Of a DNA stretch of 5,020 nt, positions 1-5,020 are shown in pieces. The notes beneath the pieces are model-generated. The model saw nothing but the letters and a program-made list of their open reading frames with translations, ran no database searches and was not told the origin of the DNA. The first letter of the stretch is position 1. Each line of letters opens with the position of its first letter. The translations under genes were made by a program, and so were the position numbers. Origin of the DNA: Candidatus Melainabacteria bacterium (GTDB taxonomy: Bacteria > Cyanobacteriota > Vampirovibrionia > Obscuribacterales > Obscuribacteraceae); the NCBI GenBank assembly GCA_016209785.1, contig JACQVM010000252.1:1-5020 (forward strand), written 5' to 3'.

Positions 1-2
1 CT

Positions 3-266
3 CCCAACAAAAACAGCAAGAAAAATGACCATACCGTGGTGACAGTATCAACCGTCAATTTAAAGGAAAGGCTCAATAGAGTTTACGACGCCATGCGTTT
101 ACAGCCGCGGCACGCAGCAAACTCTGGACTATTCGAGTACCTTTGGGATCTCAAGGAGTTAGCCCTCCTGGAAGGAAGAGGCTCTGTGCAAGTGCCCACG
201 AATTGGCTTGAAGAGCTCGAGAACAATTTGTCCTGGTCTGGCTACAGCGACGGTCCGAGCCATTAA
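3..266 (+). CDS. Hypothetical protein, probably the C-terminal part of a gene entering from the left edge
   Basis: I do not recognise this protein. The frame ends with TAA at 264-266 and stays open to the left edge, with a hydrophilic, lysine- and asparagine-rich stretch (NKNSKKNDH) before the first possible start, a GTG at 36. That GTG would give 76 residues, but there is no Shine-Dalgarno-like sequence before it, so I favour a partial gene continuing leftwards; a complete 36-266 gene is the alternative. The visible part is charged and probably helical (LKERLNRVYDAM, WLEELENNL), with no signal peptide or membrane segment in the visible portion. The next gene starts 45 bp downstream on the same strand, so co-transcription is possible. 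Function is unknown. Confidence 0.5.
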   Translation, partial: PNKNSKKNDHTVVTVSTVNLKERLNRVYDAMRLQPRHAANSGLFEYLWDLKELALLEGRGSVQVPTNWLEELENNLSWSGYSDGPSH

Positions 267-311
267 ACACTGTGCCAAGAATCATCCGTCAGGTATCTGG
301 ACTGGAGCAAA

Positions 312-2153
312 ATGAACAAGCTAAGGCTGCTCATAGCTGTTGTTGTGTCCACAATGGTGACATTAGTTCAACTGCCAGTTATAGGAGCATTAACAACCGT
401 GCCTCAAACAATGGCACAGCTTCACTCTGACAAATTGAAGCAACTGTACCGGCGCGCACCACGCGCTAAGGAGTTGGTTCCAAGAATTGAGCAACGATTA
501 CACGAGACTACATCTAGCACACAACATTCATATCTTTTAAAACATATTGAAGATCAGATGACTGAGATCATTATGTCCTCCAGCAACCTTTCCGAAGAAC
601 GTCTGGAGGAAGCTGTCAACTTTCTTGCAGCTTTAGCCGGTCCAATTAAACAGCCCCTGTTAAGTGAGCTAGCACCATTGCAAGAGCGCTACGCAAAACT
701 GTGTGAACTTATGGATGATCAAGTTTTGGTAAAGGACTTCGATGCTGTCTTGCCACTGCATGACAAATTTATACAATACACATCCGCTGGTCTCTGGGAC
801 AAAGACACAATTGCTCAACAGCTTGACCGTCTAGAAACTTTTGTTAAACGAGCGCCAGAGATCCCATACGGTCGCCTAGAGCTACTGCACAATTTACAGA
901 ACAAACGTCTCCTGCCACCAAGCAGTGGCTGCTATCTGGGTATATTTCCACAGGACCACGCATACCTGTCTACCAATCGCCTATCAGTTGGGGTACTCGA
1001 GGAATCCACCGGTGCTACGGTGCAACTGGAAACAACTGACATGGTAATTCAAGGTCCAGATGGCCAACTTATGAATCTTAACTCTGCCAATCACCCCCTC
1101 TATGGTCAGCCATTTTCACCACCACTAACACTCTGGTTGAAGTGCCGCCTCTTAGAGGGTCGAATCCCTACTATAAACTTTCGCTTACTAGATGAGTCAA
1201 TTGAGGAGTGCTATCGGGGTCTTTCTCAGGCTGCGTCCAACTTACTCCAAAACACAGCAGCAGCCAAACCGCATAAGGTCATGTCTGTTCAAGATATTCT
1301 GGACGGCACACTAGATGAGTATTTCAAGCACAACCTCAAACTTATTGCCTCTCTCAGAACTCCAACATTAGTTGGGTTGTTCACTAATTTTGACAAATTT
1401 CCCGCTGCTACTGCTTTTGGTGCCGATGGACGAACTCCTTACTATCTATTAGTGGATCCCAAACTTAGCCAACTTCCTGAGGATAAGCAGCAAGCAGAGA
1501 TTAAGCGACGGCTAGCCAGAGGTGCATTTGTCAAAGACTCAGGCATTGAGCTGCGCAAACACTATGGTGACCCTAATGTCCCAGATGGTCCGGAGCGTGT
1601 GCGAGATGCCTGGAAGCACTTCCACCTTCTCATTGCAACCTCATCTGGCACCAGTGTGTCATTTTATTCAACCTCTGGTGCTTTTCATGGCAACAAGAAG
1701 TCCTCCTCCTTTGTCCATTGCAGCGATGCTGGAATAGAAGACTGGAATAAACTGGAGTACTATTGGCCAGGTAATGGTGTGCTGGAATGGATTGGTGTTA
1801 GCGCTGTTGGAACGGATCCAATAAAAAATCCGCAAGGCTTTAATATTATCGGCTCCGTTGATCATTTTGTACACGAGGTTGAGAGCTCAAACTGGCACTC
1901 AACACCTATTATATTGTGTGATCTTGCACCACACTTTGATAAAGATCCACTTACTGAACCTGAGTGGCTAGCCACCTGCTTTGCAGATGTTCTTCCTCAC
2001 ACATATCCAAATATCAAGGCTTTTTTCATTGACTACCCATCCAAAGTGACTCTCTGGCCCACCGATGCACATGCTACCTTCCGCAAGTATGTAAGCAGCA
2101 ACTCTTATTATAAGCAAACGCAACGCTTGCTGCCTGTGGGTGATTTTCGCTGA
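312..2153 (+). CDS. Exported protein with helical N-terminal domain and GH26-like barrel, catalytic glutamates apparently replaced
   Basis: This 613-residue protein starts with a signal peptide: basic MNKLR, then a hydrophobic stretch to about residue 28, with likely cleavage near residue 26 or 35. It should act outside the cytoplasm. Residues about 38-200 are charged and helix-rich with no recognised domain. From about residue 205 the sequence follows the order of motifs in glycoside hydrolase family 26 (beta-mannanase-type barrels): GCYLGIFP (206-213), GRIPTINF (283-290), DILDGTLDEYF (328-338), RVRDAWKHFH (429-438), YYWPGNGVLEWIGVSAVG (483-500) and TPIILCDLAP (531-540). Where active enzymes carry the acid/base HE.N, this protein has FTNFD (N359 at the Glu position). 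Where they carry the nucleophile in a xxAEFG-like strand end, it has CDL (D537). It may therefore bind carbohydrate without hydrolysing it, or use other chemistry. The ATG at 312 is preceded by GGAG at 304-307 with a short 4-base spacing. Family placement is by motif reading only; substrate is unknown. Confidence 0.72.
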   Translation: MNKLRLLIAVVVSTMVTLVQLPVIGALTTVPQTMAQLHSDKLKQLYRRAPRAKELVPRIEQRLHETTSSTQHSYLLKHIEDQMTEIIMSSSNLSEERLEEAVNFLAALAGPIKQPLLSELAPLQERYAKLCELMDDQVLVKDFDAVLPLHDKFIQYTSAGLWDKDTIAQQLDRLETFVKRAPEIPYGRLELLHNLQNKRLLPPSSGCYLGIFPQDHAYLSTNRLSVGVLEESTGATVQLETTDMVIQGPDGQLMNLNSANHPLYGQPFSPPLTLWLKCRLLEGRIPTINFRLLDESIEECYRGLSQAASNLLQNTAAAKPHKVMSVQDILDGTLDEYFKHNLKLIASLRTPTLVGLFTNFDKFPAATAFGADGRTPYYLLVDPKLSQLPEDKQQAEIKRRLARGAFVKDSGIELRKHYGDPNVPDGPERVRDAWKHFHLLIATSSGTSVSFYSTSGAFHGNKKSSSFVHCSDAGIEDWNKLEYYWPGNGVLEWIGVSAVGTDPIKNPQGFNIIGSVDHFVHEVESSNWHSTPIILCDLAPHFDKDPLTEPEWLATCFADVLPHTYPNIKAFFIDYPSKVTLWPTDAHATFRKYVSSNSYYKQTQRLLPVGDFR

Positions 2154-2274
2154 GAAAAACTGCTACTAAACTGTCTGATACGTGTGACTTTTGGCACTAT
2201 ATGGCATGGTTTCTTCGGAATTATGGTGGCAATCTTAATGTCATTGATGTTGAGAAGCCGCTGAATCTGAGCTA

Positions 2275-3372
2275 TCAGCCGCACAGGTCAAGTTTTGCAC
2301 AGGACTTGGCAAGATACCAATTTTTGCTTCGGTTAACTATTGCGACAACCGACAGCATCACCGGCACTTCGATGAGCACCCCAACAACAGTCGCAAGCGT
2401 AGCGCCGGAGTTGAATCCGAACAGACTTATCGCGGTGGCAACAGCCAGCTCAAAGAAATTGCTTGCGCCGATAAGCGCTGATGGTCCTGCTACACAGTGA
2501 TCCACTCCAAAATATTTGTCAAGCAAATACGCTAGTGATGAATTGAAATAGACCTGGATCAAAATTGGAACGGCAAGCATTGCTATCACAAGCGGCTGCC
2601 TCAGGATTGCCAAACCCTGGAAGCCAAACAGCAGTACAAGCGTGCTTAGCAATGCAATCAATGAGACAGGATGCAACCATTTGAGCGTCTTTTCGAGAGC
2701 TTCCTCTCCGCTCTTAAGTATCCACACACGCCACACCTGAGCAATCAGAACCGGTACCACTATGTAAAGTACAACAGAGGTTACAAGAGTATCCCAGGGC
2801 ACGGTAATTGCGGAAAGACCAAGCAGCATGCCGACAATAGGCGCAAAGGCAAAGACCATTATTACGTCGTTCACTGCGACCTGGCTCAAAGTAAAGTAAG
2901 GATCTCCTTTTGTTAGCCTGCTCCAAACAAACACCATGGCAGTGCATGGTGCTGCTGAAAGTATTATGAGACCAGCAATGTAACTATTGATCTGATCTGC
3001 TGGCAGATAGGGAGCAAATACGTGCCGCACAAAGAGCCACGAAAGCAGAGCCATCGAAAATGGCTTAACAGCCCAGTTTGTGAACAGAGTGATACCGATT
3101 CCTTTCCAGTGCTCTTTCACTTGGTGCAATGCATGAAAGTCAATTTTGAGCAGCATGGGAATAATCATTACCCAAATCAGCAGGCCAACGGGTATGTTCA
3201 CCCTAGCAACCTCAAGACTTCCAATTGTCTGGAACATACCTGGAACAATTTGTCCAAGGGCGACACCTACACCGATGCACAGAAAAACCCAAGCAGTCAG
3301 CCACTTTTCAAAAAACCCGATACCAGTGCCTTGCTGCTCGTTTAATTCTGGTGCTGCAACTTGTAAAGTCAT
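2275..3372 (-). CDS. acr3: ACR3-family arsenite efflux permease
   Basis: This is a 365-residue inner-membrane protein of normal ACR3 length with about ten hydrophobic segments. ACR3 permeases export arsenite, and sometimes antimonite, using the membrane potential or proton gradient. Family hallmarks seen: NIPVGLLIWVMIIPML (59-74), SAAPCTAMVFVWS (139-151) with the conserved transport cysteine C143, QVAVND (164-169), LIGASNFFELAVA (300-312) with the conserved glutamate E308, and GVLIEVPVMLS (331-341). The protein ends soon after the usual NRSKNWY tail (347-353). It follows arsC by 11 bp on the same strand, with an AAGAGGAG ribosome-binding site, so the pair is an operon in which arsenate is reduced and the resulting arsenite exported. 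No key residue is missing. Family assignment is very secure. Often annotated arsB in older databases, but it is not related to the ArsB family. Confidence 0.97.
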   Translation of the reverse strand: MTLQVAAPELNEQQGTGIGFFEKWLTAWVFLCIGVGVALGQIVPGMFQTIGSLEVARVNIPVGLLIWVMIIPMLLKIDFHALHQVKEHWKGIGITLFTNWAVKPFSMALLSWLFVRHVFAPYLPADQINSYIAGLIILSAAPCTAMVFVWSRLTKGDPYFTLSQVAVNDVIMVFAFAPIVGMLLGLSAITVPWDTLVTSVVLYIVVPVLIAQVWRVWILKSGEEALEKTLKWLHPVSLIALLSTLVLLFGFQGLAILRQPLVIAMLAVPILIQVYFNSSLAYLLDKYFGVDHCVAGPSALIGASNFFELAVATAISLFGFNSGATLATVVGVLIEVPVMLSVVAIVNRSKNWYLAKSCAKLDLCG

Positions 3373-3377
3373 GTGAG

Positions 3378-3385
3378 CTCCTCTT
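3378..3385 (-). promoter_or_regulatory. Ribosome-binding site of acr3, overlapping the arsC stop codon
   Basis: Read on the minus strand, AAGAGGAG precedes the acr3 ATG by 5 bases (core AGGAG). Its 5' end overlaps the TAA stop of arsC (3384-3386). This strong site decides the acr3 start and suggests that translation of acr3 is coupled to termination on arsC. Confidence 0.8.
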
Positions 3386-3779
3386 AGCTAATATCCAGCT
3401 CTTTGATCAATGTTTCGACCCGTTTTCTGATTTCATCTCGAATCTGTCGTACTTTCTCAAGCGATTGCCCCTTAGGATCTTGAAGTGCCCAGTCTTCGCG
3501 CTTCAAGCCAGGAACATATGGACAGGCCTCACCGCAGCCCATCGTGATTAGAAGATCGGCTGTTTGAGCCAATCGCTCATTGAGCAATTGCGGCTTGCAA
3601 CGCCTCAGATCAATGCCGACCTCATTCATTACTTGAATAACTTCCGGATGCACTTGTTCAGCCGGTTGAGTACCAGCAGACAAAGCTTGAACATGGACTG
3701 TGTGTGCAAGGGCATTGAAGAAAGCAGTCGCCATTTGCGACCTGCCAGCGTTATGCACACATGCAAAAATTACTTTCAT
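3384..3779 (-). CDS. arsC: Arsenate reductase, thioredoxin-coupled (low-molecular-weight phosphatase fold)
   Basis: This 131-residue cytoplasmic enzyme reduces arsenate to arsenite, which the permease encoded next then expels. It has the phosphatase P-loop CVHNAGRS at 7-14 (CX5R: nucleophile C7, R13), the SAGT motif at 34-37, a redox cysteine pair in TMGCGEACP (C82, C86) and the DP motif at D101-P102 expected to supply the general acid. C7, C82 and C86 are the three cysteines of the intramolecular disulfide relay used by thioredoxin-coupled ArsC enzymes, as distinct from the glutaredoxin-dependent R773 type. Length is normal for the family. The ATG is preceded on the minus strand by GGGGG six bases upstream, a mediocre ribosome-binding site. 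It is the first gene of the arsC-acr3 operon; its upstream region is shared with a divergent gene. No arsR is adjacent. Confidence 0.96.
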   Translation of the reverse strand: MKVIFACVHNAGRSQMATAFFNALAHTVHVQALSAGTQPAEQVHPEVIQVMNEVGIDLRRCKPQLLNERLAQTADLLITMGCGEACPYVPGLKREDWALQDPKGQSLEKVRQIRDEIRKRVETLIKELDIS

Positions 3780-3815
3780 GACAAACCCCCACGAAAGACA
3801 TTGTCAAGTTGTCAT
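3778..3815. promoter_or_regulatory. Candidate operator: TTGTCA half-sites between arsC and the divergent gene
   Basis: The 93-bp divergent gap contains repeated TTGTCA elements: ATGACAA at 3778-3784 (overlapping the arsC start) is an exact inverted match of TTGTCAT at 3809-3815, with another TTGTCA at 3801-3806, 8 bp from the last in direct orientation. The palindrome GACATTGTC lies at 3797-3805. Such repeats could bind a repressor. On the minus strand 3802-3807 reads TTGACA, a perfect -35 hexamer, but no -10 fits between it and the arsC start, so I do not call it a promoter. Short AT-leaning repeats can arise by chance. Confidence 0.3.
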
Positions 3816-3872
3816 TGAGTACCGAAAGTCACAGATACGCTACCATGGTGCTGTTACTAAAAGGCTAAGGAA

Positions 3873-4478
3873 ATGTTTAAGATCACCCGTTATCTTTCTC
3901 GCTGTGCGGTCATGTTGTTCATGACTAGCCTGGCTATTGAACATGCGCCAATCCTAGCTTTAGCAAATGGCTCTGCCGAGCAAGGTTTAGGAGATTATCA
4001 AGCACACGAACAAGCTAACTTAGTCCTTCATGGACAAATGCAGCGAGTCGCTAATTTTCTTGAGAACTACTGCACCATGAATTACAGTTTCCCTCAAAGC
4101 ACAGATGACGTACGATGGCTTACAAAGCAATTGATGGACCTGGTGCCTAACAATCCGTTTACTGATCAAGAAGACCAGCCATCTGATGTGATTACCTTTC
4201 CAAACACAAGTGGTCCTACGTACAGTTTGCCCTATGGTGTACAAAACAAAATCGGTCTTTCTATTGATAATGGACTTGACGATTCTATCATTGAGGAATG
4301 GCGCACCAGTCCACCTGATGATTGGCAAGCTCCTCCGGGTACGATAAGTGCTATTAGCAACAACCGTAATCTCTTTGTAGTCTGGGGCGCAGGTGCTGAT
4401 GGTCGGCCAATTAAAAATGATCTCTCCGGGCACACAGCCCTTGTTGTTGGACATTGGGTAGGAACTTGGAACCAGTAG
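3873..4478 (+). CDS. Exported protein of unknown function, SPPDDWQ family (first tandem copy)
   Basis: This 201-residue protein begins with a clear signal peptide: basic MFKITRYLSR, a hydrophobic core and an ALA cleavage site at 29-31, giving a mature protein from about N32. I do not recognise a named family. The mature part has a helical segment (about 44-70), FP at 73-74, VPNNPF at 91-96, the signature SPPDDWQ at 146-152 followed by PGTI (155-158), and WGAGADGRP (171-179). The order of helix, Y/FP, P.NP and GADG resembles the globular part of GspG-type pseudopilins, but there is no prepilin cleavage motif; that comparison is inference. AAAAGG at 3859-3864 lies 8 bases before the ATG and may be the ribosome-binding site. 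It is divergent from arsC and overlaps the next gene, its paralog, by one base. Confidence 0.8.
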   Translation: MFKITRYLSRCAVMLFMTSLAIEHAPILALANGSAEQGLGDYQAHEQANLVLHGQMQRVANFLENYCTMNYSFPQSTDDVRWLTKQLMDLVPNNPFTDQEDQPSDVITFPNTSGPTYSLPYGVQNKIGLSIDNGLDDSIIEEWRTSPPDDWQAPPGTISAISNNRNLFVVWGAGADGRPIKNDLSGHTALVVGHWVGTWNQ

Positions 4479-5020
4479 TGTCACGTATAAACAACACTTG
4501 TCGTCCAACAAACTATCTTAGCCAACTAACCATCTATATGCTGGTGATTCAAATACCTCTCATGATGGAACTTTATTATCTTCCGACAAGCCCATGTCTT
4601 GCCAGGCCACCAAACAAGCAGCTCACAACACGAATCAACCAGATTTATCTTGAACTCAACAAAACAGCGAACAGGCAACTAAGCCAATCTATGGAGACAA
4701 CAGCTTCATGGTTATCGTTATTTGCTCGTCGATTGGGACACTTTCCATCTAGCCCTAAAGAGTTGCTCTTTGCTAAGACACAACTCTTAAGGCACATGCC
4801 TGCAAATCCGTACCACCAAACAAACAATCAATCCAACAAGATCAATGCCGATGAAGATCCTATACAAATTGAGATTAAGATCTATCCTCAACTATCGGAT
4901 GGGCTTATTCAACAAATTCATGAATCCCCACCAGATGATTGGCAAGAGTCCCCAGGCACAATAACAGTGCTAACCAACGGAGACAGACTTGTAGCAATCT
5001 GGGGGGCAGGTTCTAATCAC
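4478..5020 (+). CDS. Partial exported protein, SPPDDWQ family (second tandem copy, runs off the right edge)
   Basis: The frame is open for 181 codons from a GTG at 4478 to the right edge without a stop, so the 3' end is missing. The GTG shares its first G with the TAG of the previous gene (TAGTG), with GGA at 4468-4470 upstream; this suggests translational coupling. This start gives an arginine-containing N-terminus, a hydrophobic core (LTIYMLVIQIPLMM) and a CLA cleavage-like site near residue 42, as expected of a signal peptide. An ATG at 4538 is an alternative start but lacks a ribosome-binding site and the basic N-region. Homology to the preceding protein is visible by eye: HFP, MPANPY, then SPPDDWQ at 150-156, PGTI at 159-162 and WGAG at 175-178, almost the same positions as in the first copy. 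In an ungapped hand alignment around this signature 17 of about 35 residues match. Function is unknown. Confidence 0.75.
   Translation, partial: MSRINNTCRPTNYLSQLTIYMLVIQIPLMMELYYLPTSPCLARPPNKQLTTRINQIYLELNKTANRQLSQSMETTASWLSLFARRLGHFPSSPKELLFAKTQLLRHMPANPYHQTNNQSNKINADEDPIQIEIKIYPQLSDGLIQQIHESPPDDWQESPGTITVLTNGDRLVAIWGAGSNH

Noticed and set aside
25..42. ATG at 25 as a gene start
   Set aside because: Its frame reaches TGA after five codons.
2151..2153. TGA as selenocysteine or a reassigned codon
   Set aside because: acr3 also ends in TGA at its expected family length, so TGA works as a stop here, and no selenocysteine insertion hairpin was evident downstream.
2154..2274. Rho-independent terminator in the convergent gap
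   Set aside because: Only a weak GCTGA/TCAGC stem near 2259-2278 was found, without a following T-tract on either strand.
2201..2500. Plus-strand 99-codon frame in the convergent gap and over the acr3 3' end
   Set aside because: About three quarters of it is the antisense of a secure acr3 coding region, it has no ribosome-binding site, and its translation shows no recognisable motif.
2932..2951. Inverted repeat CACCATG / CATGGTG with a 6-base loop
   Set aside because: It lies inside acr3 over the codons for the conserved PCTAMV motif, so the sequence is explained by the protein; there is no T-run to make it a terminator.
2671..3551. Several plus-strand frames of 76-108 codons opposite acr3 and arsC
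   Set aside because: They are shadows of two confidently identified genes on the minus strand.
4020..4511. Minus-strand 163-codon frame
   Set aside because: It lies almost wholly opposite the 201-residue gene, whose plus frame has a signal peptide and a paralog next door; the minus translation has no sensible motifs.

Overview
The window looks like a piece of chromosome from a free-living, Gram-negative-type bacterium of intermediate GC content. It is gene-dense, uses ATG and GTG starts with moderate Shine-Dalgarno sites, and is rich in exported proteins of unknown function. No ribosomal, phage or insertion-sequence marker fixes the taxonomy. The style of the secreted proteins loosely recalls non-photosynthetic Cyanobacteriota relatives (Obscuribacter-like), but that is a weak guess.

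Layout, left to right. (1) Positions 3-266, plus strand: the end of an unrecognised gene whose frame is still open at the left edge. (2) Positions 312-2153, plus strand: a 613-residue exported protein with a signal peptide, a helical N-terminal half-domain and a C-terminal barrel resembling glycoside hydrolase family 26. Both catalytic glutamates appear to be substituted, so it may be a non-catalytic carbohydrate-binding relative. (3) Positions 2275-3779, minus strand: a compact two-gene arsenic resistance operon, arsC (thioredoxin-type arsenate reductase) followed 11 bp later by acr3 (arsenite efflux permease). ArsC reduces arsenate to arsenite in the cytoplasm and Acr3 pumps the arsenite out. 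No arsR repressor lies in the window. (4) Positions 3873-4478, plus strand: a 201-residue exported protein, divergent from arsC. (5) Positions 4478-5020, plus strand: a second, paralogous exported protein that starts on a GTG overlapping the preceding stop (TAGTG) and runs off the right edge. The two paralogs share the signature SPPDDWQ..PGTI and a WGAG motif, and have faint pseudopilin-like features.

The arsenic operon is the only part with a firm function. It sits as an inverted block between two stretches of plus-strand genes for exported proteins. The most unusual material is the GH26-like protein with altered catalytic sites and the tandem paralog pair. No tRNA, rRNA, CRISPR array, transposase or convincing rho-independent terminator was seen. 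No gap without a gene exceeds about 125 bp.
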